Below, one piece after another: positions 1 to 9,700 of a stretch of DNA of 64,000 bases (the first letter of the stretch is position 1; every line of letters starts with the position of its first letter). Made by a program: the position numbers and the translations under genes. Below the pieces are notes generated by a model. That model worked only from the letters and a program-made list of their open reading frames with translations. It had not been told where the DNA came from and did not search any database. Origin of the DNA: Dendrophyllia cribrosa (lineage: Eukaryota > Cnidaria > Anthozoa > Scleractinia > Dendrophylliidae); NCBI GenBank assembly GCA_024195265.1, contig JAJLRJ010000010.1:32751445-32815444 (forward strand). The letters are read 5' to 3'.

Positions 1-1089
1 TATGGAGTGTGATTACCGCCAAAATTAACACTTGGTATTTTGCTATTGGAACCTGCAGTTTTGTTATTCCGTTTTGGTATTTTGCTATTGGAACCTGCAG
101 TTTTGTTATTGCGTTTTGGTATTTTGCTATTGGAACCCGCAGTTTTGTTATTGCGTTTTTATACCTGCCACCTTTTTCCGAGTGATAGGCGTGAGAATTT
201 TTTTGTGCTAGTGCCAGGATTTCCGAAGGAGATCCGATCAAATCCGAAGAGAACCCGATCTATTCCAAAGATGTCCGAAGTTGTCCGAAAGAAGTTTCCC
301 TGGACCTCAGACCTCCATTTAATATCATCCAGCTGTACCTTATTGTAATGTTCAGAACGATAAAAACCTACAAAAAGGTGCCGTTTTCATGAACGTAACT
401 TAATTTTTAATTGAATCGTGCGATCAGCTGATAGCTCAAATCTGTAAATCAGGCGTGAGAAATTGCTCCATAGGCGTGAGTAGGCGTGAGATCGGAGTTT
501 TGGACTCGCAGGCGTGAGACTCACGCCTATATACGGCAGGTATACGTTTTGGTACTTTGCTATAGGTTAGGTAAAGGTAGGGCCCTGGTAAAGGGTTGGA
601 AAAACAACCGGCCTCCTTACGCCGTTACGTTGTTGCCCGTTACACGTTTTCCGAACAGGCCTAAACGTTCCTATACAAATACTTGTTTATTTAGAGGGGC
701 AGAGGTTGGAAGGGAATTGATTTATTAATCCAGGTGGGACCATGAGATAAAAGATCTCAGTTCAAAACTACATGTAACTTAATTTCATGATTTAGAACTG
801 TTCTCAGTAAAAGACATAACAAAGAATTTTTCATTCCTATGGAGAACTGAGACTCGCGTTTTTAGTTATAGATTATGGCCGTGTTCCTGGCTCGGAGGGA
901 CGCTATTTTCCGGCGCGAAGCGCCCGCAACAAGCCAGTCCGCAGGCTAATAAATCGCGGGCCTCTCCTTGTCCATGTTGTCAGACAAAAGATCAGAAAGT
1001 TTGGCTGACACTGTATGCGACGTCAAAAAACTTAAATGACCTAATCTAGAAAATAAAGGGAATCAATAAGAATTGTAGCTAAGGCCAAA

Positions 1090-2245
1090 ATGCATTGACC
1101 ATACACTTAAATTCCACCCAAGGCCATTTTTTTTCAGTAAATGATTTCGAAGAGCGGATCGATGCCTTGCTTGGAAGCTGCCGCCGTTTTATACACGCTT
1201 TGTATTTAGTATTTTTTGCATAAATTTCTATGGACATCTTTATTCGCCTTGTCACATTTATGTTTCATAAACGAGATCCTTTTCTGTACGTTTCTTTTAT
1301 TGGATTATTTCGCCAAAATAGTTTCAGAGAAAGGACTTATTTTCGCGTGTGAACAAACAACGCGAGTTTCAGCGTCCGACTTCACCAAAAAAGTCTCCTG
1401 GCTTTTTATTGGATTAAATTTAACGATGCCTCTTTTTAATACGGTTAACACCACTGGCTTATTTTTCATTGAAGTTTGGTTGTAATCTAAGAAGGGAAAG
1501 GAGATCCAAAATCGATATTTTCGTGAGTAAACCAAAATATTCACTTCAGACTTTCTGAAATTCGTTTTCTTCGTCATTTTCGTGCCAAACTTATATAACA
1601 AGATCTTGGCTTCATTTTGTAGCCTCAGCATGTCTCCACGGCCACAGTTTTACTTTCGTATTTGCTGGTTCATACTAACAGAATTTTGCAATATCTTTGA
1701 TGTCTTTTATCCCGGGTCACAGCTCAGGTAACCGGAAAATATTCCTGAAGTTTGTCACTCAGTTCGAAGGAACTTTGCAGGTCCACTTTTCCCCAGCAGT
1801 TTTTAAATGAATAAAAACTTTATTTTTTAACTAAAATTCAGACGATACTCCAATGGCGAAAACAAACAGGCATCGTTTTGGAATAAAAATATAAGGAAAG
1901 GCCAGCAAACATTTTTGTGAAGCTAAACTGATTGCGTTTTGTCGCCTGAAACTCGCGCGTTGTTTGTTTTAATAAGTCCATAAAAATTCTCAGTGACCAG
2001 TTATAATCCAATCAAAGCAACGTCATTTCAGAAAAACAACTTATTGATTTTTATGAAACATAACTTGGACAAGGCAAATGAAGATGTCCGATCCATTTTT
2101 TGATAGGCTTATATAAAAAAGGTAAATGGAAAGCGTGTAAACGACGGCGCTTCCAAACAAGGCACCATCCGTAGTTTTCATTTATTAAAAAAACGTGGCC
2201 TTGGATATAATGCATTTTTGTATTGAAACTTAGCTAAAATTCTTT
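1090..2245. repeat. Diverged long inverted repeat inside the foldback element
   Basis: The stretch at about 1110-1500 pairs imperfectly with about 1860-2215. Anchors are AACAAACAACGCGAGTTTCAG near 1351 against CTGAAACTCGCGCGTTGTTT near 1947, and a shared block AAGGCCA...TTGG...ACACGCTTT. The open frames overlapping it (1216-1485 plus, 1305-1631 minus) are imposed by the repeat and resemble no known protein. Confidence 0.55.
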
Positions 2246-2249
2246 AAGC

Positions 2250-3340
2250 TTAAATACAAAAATTAATAATATTAATTGCTTTTAGTCTAGAGTGGACCAT
2301 TAAAGTTTTTGACATGATACCGTGTTCAGCAATCTTTAAAACTGAGGTTAAGCTGACAAACAAAGGATCGATGCCACATGCGAGTTTTTTAAAATAAAAA
2401 AGATATGGTGGCCTTTTATCACAAAGTTCAATAAATTAATTAAGGTGACATCGCTAGAAAAGTGTGTTTTATTTATTCGCTTTTTAAAAATAAAATAATA
2501 CAAGTCTATTGGATTTTTTCGAAGTCAATAATCCAAGTTTAGATGAAAACTAAAACTACGCAAGAATTAACCTTCGCACGCGGCCCATCATAAAAAGAAA
2601 ATTCAATCACTTTTCCAGAAATTGTACTTACACGGCTTTGGCTCTAAATAAATCTAACCTGTCAGTATAGAGCTTCTTGGTAGCTGACCTCAACAGAACT
2701 GATATCCATTTTCCCATAGGGAAAGAAGTTGCACCTGACAACTACAAACGTATAAAAGCTTAAGCTTATTATATATAGAAAACAAATCCATGCATGCATG
2801 CATGTGAGCCGGTTTTAGCATTTTTAACTCCTTGCCGTGTTGAAATCCCTAAAAAGTGATTTTCCCAGAAGAGCATCCTTCTATCCTTCAGCTACTGAAA
2901 ACATAAAGTGGATGGTTGATTGGCATCTGTCCGGTAAGTTGAATTGTCCAGCCCCCTTTTTACCGCTTCAGTTGCAACAGTTTGTGTTTTAAGACAGGTA
3001 CTATATAACGTTCTTTGCTCAAACAGGACCATTTTACTTTCTTTTTCACATGCGAAATTACCACCGCGATGGTCGCCATTTTTTTTTAATTTGTTGACTC
3101 CGCCTCGATTTGACGCGCTGATTCAAGAAAGCAAGTCTTCCGGAAGTCAACCAGCTCACCGGAAAATGTTTCCGCATTGGTCCGCATTGTTACTAAAAAT
3201 AACTTTTTTGCAATTAACCAAACCCATTACTGGGAGACTCCCTCTCTGTCCAATTATTTTCTCTTGCGAGCGAGTTATTTAGAAGACGTCGTATCATTGC
3301 CTGTTCGTCCGCCATCTTGGACTTGCGACTAAATTAAAAT
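2250..3340. other. No recognised gene
   Basis: This is AT-rich sequence within the foldback element. A short open frame at 2944-3282 has no recognisable domain. I see no splice-bounded coding segment or tandem array. Confidence 0.5.
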
Positions 3341-3508
3341 ATTTACATTTTGGCGGGAAATAAATTATTGTGTCCAAAACGCGTTACTGAGTGCCATGTA
3401 GGGTTAGATAAATTTATCTCGAAAAATGGCCTAAATATGTTTCCGGAAATTCTCAAAAAAGCCTCTAAATATCTCGAAAAAAATTCCCTAAATATCTTGA
3501 AAATTTTT

Positions 3509-3691
3509 CTAAATATCTCCATACATATCTATTTCACTGGATAAATCACTCTGCTCTGGCTGTCTCAATCGATCCAAGATTGATACCACTACATTTTCTC
3601 TTTCTATTACCCGCGCTATTTCAGCAGGAGCTGCTTGATCAGGTTCCTGTTGGGTGTCGCAATCAACCTCGCGATCGGCATGGTCCGCCAT
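3509..3691 (-). pseudogene. Possible N-terminal fragment of a transposase-like ORF
   Basis: The minus-strand frame starts MADHADREVDCDTQQEPDQ and continues through an acidic/Gln-rich stretch ending near RLRQPEQSDLS. Its hydrophilic composition looks protein-like, and it resembles the start of zinc-finger/hAT-like transposase ORFs that are common in coral gene sets; this is recollection, not a search. The downstream sequence is A/T-rich and shows no continuation, so it would be a relic. The flanks carry repeated CTAAATATCT-type segments at 3440-3530 and 3790-3880. Confidence 0.35.
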
Positions 3692-3893
3692 ACGTTGGAG
3701 ATTGGAATTGTGGGATACATTTAATATTCAAAAGTAACACTGCTGGATAGTTATATTGCTGGCTGTGGTAAATCAAGGAAAAACGCCAGAAAAAAGTCCT
3801 AAATATTCCAGAAAATTTCAATTTTTCTAGTATCTCGGAATTTTCTAACTATCCCAGGAGCTTCTAAATATCTAAAAAAATATCCAGATATTT

Positions 3894-4004
3894 AACAACT
3901 ATTCACCGAAGTGGAAGTGGGTAGTGGTGGATATTTACCGAGCCGCTTCGCGGCTCGGTAAATATCCACCACTACCCACATACACTGAGGTGAATAGTTG
4001 TTTT
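3894..4004. repeat. Hairpin (MITE-like) with 40+ bp arms
   Basis: AACAACTATTCACC at the left end pairs with GGTGAATAGTTGTT at the right end. GTGGATATTTACCGAGCCGC pairs with GCGGCTCGGTAAATATCCAC around a minimal loop. Confidence 0.75.
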
Positions 4005-4198
4005 AGTATATACTGAAACAGTGAGATAATATAACGAAAATGATGCTTTTTAACTCATTTATTCCTGTCAACGATTACAATTTTCGCGCTCAAATGATTC
4101 GCGAGTTGCTGGGAGGTGAATAGCACTTGTTATTCGGAGTTTCAGTAGCCAATTAGAGCGCGCCAACAATGCTATCCACTGTTTCAGTATATACTAAA
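4005..4198. repeat. Inverted repeat abutting the preceding hairpin
   Basis: TAGTATATACTGAAACAGTG at about 4007-4026 is inverted as CACTGTTTCAGTATATACTA at about 4178-4197. With the 3894-4004 hairpin it probably forms one MITE or a pair. The GTATATAC core is itself palindromic. Confidence 0.65.
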
Positions 4199-4601
4199 TG
4201 CCGAACTGCATGTTACCTCGGTCAAAACACCAAAATGAAACAGATATCGTCAAAATACGAGAATGCAATAACAAAAGTGCAGGTTGCAATGTTCCAATGG
4301 CAAAATGTCAGAACGCAATAACAAAAGAGCAGGTTTCAATAGCAAGAAATCAGAACGCAATATAATAACAAAAGAGCGATTCCAATAGCAAAGTAACAAA
4401 ACGCAATAACAAAACTGCAGGTTCCAATAGCAAAATACCAAGTGTTAATTTTGGCGGTAATCACACTCCATAATTTCCAGTCACGTCGATGTTTTATTCC
4501 GGGGGAGGGGGGGTCCATTGCAGGATTTTTTTTCACTCCAATCAGGAGTGGAACAGCCCTCATATGTAAATTTTCAAAATAGAGAGCGTTCTGCATGTCA
4601 A

Positions 4602-5269
4602 GTATATTAAGGCCTGGGTCAGTTACGGTACATCCAAAAATTAAGGGGGGTGGTCTATCTCATAAAGTATGGAACATATTGATATGAAACTTGGCGAAAG
4701 GCTTTAACTTGATCAAAAGGTTAATTTTGATATGAAGTTGTCACGAAAAGAGTCACGCAACTGATTAAGGTATCAAATTTCCATATTTTTCTTTAGGCTA
4801 AGTGCACGAGAACTTAAATCACTCTGACTGACAAAATATCGTTTGGATATTTTTAAGTGCGCAAAGTCATAAACGAAACTAACTGGAAGGCGTGTCTAGG
4901 TCACGTAACGATTGAAATGTCACGATTTTGTTGTCACGCAAACATCAGGAAACAGTCATGCCACGTAGGTGGACCACGTTTCCAGTTACATTTGGAAAGT
5001 ACCTATAAAAGGGCAGAAATAATACCACTTAAAATTCTCAGGAAATACAATTTTTCCTTGTCTGCAAGAGCACTGAAGGAACAAACCGGAAGTAAAAGCT
5101 CAATTGGTCACGTGATAGGTTGCCATGGAAACATCAACGTCAAAAAGGACTATCTTAACGAGTTGAATGTCGTTGCCAAGTCTCATACTTATGACACGTT
5201 TCCTTTTGAAGATAGACCAGCCCGCTAACTCTTTTGAAAAAATAGGGGCAGACCCAGTCCTTAATATAC
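4602..5269. mobile_element. MITE with about 21-bp TIRs
   Basis: GTATATTAAGGCCTGGGTCAG (4602-4622) is inverted with two mismatches at 5249-5269. The interior contains CACGTGA/TCACGTAA-like words. A 123-codon open frame at 4857-5228 lies wholly inside and shows no domain; I treat it as chance. Confidence 0.6.
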
Positions 5270-5298
5270 CTGAGTATATTTTATAATGGTTTCTTCTC

Positions 5299-5758
5299 AT
5301 AAAAGTGACAGGCCAAACACGACTCCCGACAGAATAAAACAAGGAGTTAAAACATATAAACTGCAAGAAGTCTTGATTCCAATAGAGACACGGCACGCGG
5401 CAGCTTCAGACTTGGATCTTAGACGCTTACATCCGTGATAAAGATCTACTTTCTCTCAAGTCTAGCACACCGCAGACTTAGATACTAAATCACGGGCTGA
5501 GAGATTGACTGATCCTAGCATTTTCATAGAAATTACAAAAATTGCAGCCGATCACTATTTATCTTGCAACAAAAGTTAGCCAAAGAAGCCCTGTAGCTAA
5601 TATATGCCAAGAGAGCTAGCATAACGAAGAGAAACAATAATTCTATAAATGGCTATGCACAGCATGTAAACTGACCTCCTGTCCTTGTCCATGTAATGCG
5701 CAGATGAAAATTTCTTTCCCTGGATTGATATTTGCGCAATACAAATCAATAAATATTA

Positions 5759-5791
<33 letters not shown>

Positions 5792-5950
5792 CAAAGAGTC
5801 ATACAATAGATATCGAGCACTTGTCACATCTCTACCTTTGGTGATCTTAGGGGAACAAATATCTCGTAGACCTTCTTGGGAAAGCTATTCTAAAGGCTTC
5901 TTTATACATTTTGCGACTAGCGGGAGTCGTGTTTGGCCTGTCACTTTTAT
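5299..5950. mobile_element. Inverted-repeat element with 29-bp perfect arms and a (TTA)n tract
   Basis: The 29 bases at 5299-5327 (AAAAGTGACAGGCC core) reappear exactly inverted at 5922-5950. Between them, 5755-5791 is a (TTA)n run preceded by CAATACAAATCAATAAA, which resembles a LINE/SINE 3' tail, so a retroelement fragment probably lies inside. Confidence 0.6.
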
Positions 5951-6296
5951 AATACTTACAGTGTTGAGGTCAAAGTTTTCATGTGATCTGTTAAGATGTC
6001 ATGTAATTTAAAAGAAATTAGATAACAGAAATATTAATACACAATGAACTCCTGTTTTTGAGACAACATTGGTTTATTAAATAAAAGAACATAGCTTGGA
6101 AAGACTGCACTCAGCTTTGCTAGCCTACAGGCAGGGATTTGCACCAACCAACCCATCGAAAAATGTCTATGACTAACGATTTGCAGGAATTTTTTTTGGC
6201 GCACAATCCATGCATGTTATTTTTTTCCTCAGAGATTACCATGCATGAACTTTTTTTCCTTGCTTGGGCGGCTGCAGGGAATTTGTTTTTAAATCT

Positions 6297-6318
6297 CCCC
6301 CCCCCCCCCCCCCCCCCC
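6297..6318. repeat. C22 homopolymer
   Basis: This is an uninterrupted run of 22 C. The flank to the right (CCCCTTAGGGGT...GCCCATCAAACGAGATTCTGG) matches, inverted, the right flank of the G tract at 11354-11376, so both belong to one dispersed repeat family. Confidence 0.9.
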
Positions 6319-6319
6319 T

Positions 6320-6781
6320 CAAAAGTCGAATGGTTCGCCCCTTAGGGGTAAAAATTATTTTGAGCCACGCCCATCAAACGAGATTCTGGTACCTTTTAGG
6401 CTGTTTTTCAAAAATTTTCGACGAGCACCCCCGTCTTTTTTAACTGTGAGTCCCCCGGGTGTTTTATATCGAGTCCGCAGTCCCTAGTCCATGATTTATA
6501 CCCAGTGCTTTGTACGCAGTCCGTAGTCTAGTCGCTGTTCGACTGTTTTATACTGACCTTGTGCGTATTCTGTAAATCAAAACAAATACATTAGCAGTTG
6601 GGTAATATTTGTGAAACGTTCGTACATCTCGACTTGGTTCGTTCAAGCAGATCAAAACACATATTTGCTGCCAGACCGCAAGCGGAAACCACTCATTTTG
6701 AAGAGCCGCTCAGCGCTAGAAGTGCTGTGTCATCGAACACACACTGATACTCCATTTTGATTTCTTCTAATCAAGAAAAAG
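6320..6781 (+). promoter_or_regulatory. 5' flank of the acyltransferase gene
   Basis: This is the upstream region of the ATG at 6782. The first ~140 bp is repeat-derived, followed by GTCCGCAGTCC / GTCCGTAGTCTAGTC-type near-repeats at 6470-6535. I see no convincing TATA or initiator motif; the transcription start is not visible. Confidence 0.3.
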
Positions 6782-9700
6782 ATGTCTCGACTTTGGAGGT
6801 ATCTTGATGCTAAAAAAGATCGTTTTCTTCAAACAATGAGCGTACTTCTCTTCTACTGGATCTTGGTGTGTGGAACTCTGTTTGTGTTCGGAGTAACAAT
6901 CTTTTACGCAGTGCTTTATCGTTTATATTTCATTTGGCTGCTCGGTGTCATTTATTTCACGTGGGTTTATTTTGTGGACCTAAAGACATTTAGCCGTGGA
7001 GGCAGAAGAGTGGACTTCATCAGAAACAACGTTTTGTTCAGGCATATGAGAGATTATTACCCAGTGAGCTTAGTAAAGACGGTTGAACTCGACCGCGCAA
7101 GGAACTACATATTTTGTTATCATCCACACGGTGCTATCCCAGACGGACTAGCTGTAAGCTTTGGATCAGAAGCTCTGGAATTCAGCAAAACATTCCCGGG
7201 AATTGTGCCGTACATTGGAGCACATTCGTGTAAGTATCCTAGTAAATGATAGTCTCCTACGCAGCCGGAGAGGAGCGTTGCGTGACGAGACCTAGTAACG
7301 GCTGCGTAGGAGACTAAGGGGGTGTTTACATGACACCGGGGCAACTTTCGCGCCGGGGCGAGTTCACTCCGGTTCCCTCTTATGGCTCTACATTTGTTTA
7401 CATGATACCACCACATTTTGTAAACACCTCCTAAGGGCACTTACCATTTGTCAGAACTGACCGGCCGGACCGCTCAATTCTTTATATTATTCCATTATTT
7501 GCCAGCACTGGTCGGTCAGACAGCCAGCTGACTGGTAAAGTTGGAAATAGTATGCACCCTTCTGATGGACTTGTAGGAACAAGTCTTCAAAAAGATACAT
7601 TCTAGTTACAAACAAACCGGTCTGGCCTGGTCTCCAAATCTGGACCCCGTTTTAGAAAGAACTTGCACAAAAAATGATACCCCGTTCTAGAAATAGGTCA
7701 ATTTTTAATACCCCGTTCTAGAAAAATGGCTGCTGATAATCTGAAGCTTTTGTGCGTTCAAAATATTATACCCCGTTCTAGGAAACGTCTCTAAAATGGA
7801 TACCCCGTTCTAGATCAGGAGTCCCAAAATCACGACCCCATTGGGCGGCACATACCCCCGTATAGGTATTTTGGGGGAGTACCCCCCCCCCCCCCCCCCC
7901 CCCCCCCCGGGCTGGCCGGCCAGTTCTGACACTGACAAATGGTTAGCACCCTAAGTAAATGAAAGTCAACAGTTTACACAGTACCTATGTGCTCCCTCCC
8001 TCCCTCCCTCCCTCCCTCCCACCCTCCCTCCCTCCCACCCTCCCACCCTCCCTCCCTCCCTCCCTCCCTCCCTCCCTCCCACCCTCCCATCCTCCCACCC
8101 ACCCTCCCATCCTCCCACCCTCCCATCCTCCCACCCTCCCTCCTCGAACCATCCTATGGGATTTCAGATTTTCTGTTTGCATTTGTTTATGCAGATACAT
8201 TTTGAGTTGTTATTCATGGAAAATGTCATCGCAACATAAGAGTAGCCCTTTCCCAAACATGAAAAAAAGAATTTTTTCCAATAATAATTTTTAAGCTCCT
8301 GAAAAATGGCCAGAGTGGGGGAGGGGAGGGGGGGGGGGGGGGGGGGCATTCCCATATTAAGTGACAGGAATGCTCAAAGAACCATTGTGTTTGCTTTTTT
8401 TCTTTCTTCTTATCATGTGTCTCCATGACAATGTTTGTATTGATATTCAAAGTACAAACAGGTGGTCTTCAAAAATACAAAACTGAATGCAAGGCTGGCA
8501 CTACAGGCAAAGGGCAGATTTATTAAATGGCCAATATTTCAACTAATAGAACTAGTCTTCCTCAGGGCCAGGGCTATACTGAAAGAAAGCATTGTAACGG
8601 CTCCTAAAATTTGAAAAATACATGGTTATAAATGATTGGCTAATACATGACATGTAGACACCGCACTTGTAAACATAAGATAAAAATATTATATAGTGAG
8701 ATAGTCCACATTTTTCAGTTTCACGGTTTTTCTGGTCAAACTGTCAACAGTTACACTAACACAAGATTTACTTCATTGCAGTTATGGGGTGGTCCCCAAT
8801 CTTTCGGGAAATTGCCATGGCTGTTGGAATCATAAACGTCAGTCGTGACAGCTGCAAGTTTGTGCTGACTCAGCAGGGTCCTGGCCATTCTGTTGCTATA
8901 GTTATCGGAGGCTCCTCTGAAGTTCTTAATCTGTTCCCTGGCTCTTGCATTCTTACATTAGAAAGACGAAGAGGCTTTGTTAAGCTGGCATTAGAGACTG
9001 GGTAATAGATTGTGTTTTGTGTTTCTTCATTTGTCTGTTGTTTGTTTATTTGTTTTCTTTTTTTTTGGGGGGGGGGGGGGGGGGGGAGGGGCACGAGGGT
9101 TGGGTTTGGGGGTGATAACTGCAGTCTCCTGTATCTGTGGCTTCACATAATGTATGAAATTTTAAAGGCTTTGTTTCATCAGGAGATTACAACACAAAGA
9201 AGAGAGTTGAAAAGTAATGCATACCAGTGTTTTTTTTATAAAATGAAAGCCAAAATGAAGAACCATGCAAATCATCAAAATCTACAGGGGCCCAACCCCC
9301 CCTGTAATTTTCTTGCCAAAAAATAATTCCTGAAGAGCCAAAAAATGTTTTCAGTGGCTCTAACATTTTCACTACCCACGCCCCCTCCCCCTCCCCTATG
9401 ATGCAGTCTGGATCTGCCATTGTATATGGTTATATTAGCCAGTCACATAGCGATTACTTTGGTTTTGATTTGCTCTAGCTAGATAGATAGATAGCTAACA
9501 AATTATTATTTTTTTTGTTGCAGATAACATGACTGCACGCTACTATTTCATGAAAAGCGCGAGCTACTACTGAATAACAAAATATCTGAGATCCCTGGGA
9601 TTGGTGCAAGACCATATACCTGTGGAGCAGAAAGGTGGGGGGGGGGGGAAGAGGGAAGAGGGTGTAAAGGGAGATCCAAAGGTGAAAGGAAGCTGGAAAA

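Larger units (their letters stand above)
1..4472. mobile_element. Foldback / TIR element with tandem-repeat termini
   Basis: Bases 1-68 are the exact reverse complement of about 4405-4472 (terminus TATGGAGTGTGATTACCGCC). Inside each end is a short tandem array of a 42-bp unit containing TTTTGCTATTGGAACC: about 3 copies at 34-160 and about 4 reversed copies at 4258-4440. The left end may extend beyond the window. No transposase is visible, so it would be non-autonomous. The superfamily is unknown. Nested inverted repeats and a possible transposase fragment are listed separately. Confidence 0.75.
7433..7953. mobile_element. TIR element carrying CCCCGTTCTAG repeats and a C27 tract
   Basis: GGGCACTTACCATTTGTCAG followed by AACTGACCGGCCGG at the left is inverted, with a short insertion, at the right end (CCGGCCAGTTCTGAC...TGACAAATGGT). 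Inside are five copies of (A)TACCCCGTTCTAGA between about 7643 and 7816, and C27 at 7882-7908. Confidence 0.6.

Noticed and set aside
4857..5228. 123-codon plus-strand frame
   Set aside because: It lies entirely inside a MITE, matches no family I know and has no splice or promoter support.
7120..7440. 106-codon minus-strand frame
   Set aside because: It is antisense to acyltransferase exon 1 and the following hairpins.
7959..8294. Open frames with long Pro/Ser/Leu or Gly/Arg runs on both strands
   Set aside because: They translate the CCCT/CCCA microsatellite in several frames; there is no start context or domain.
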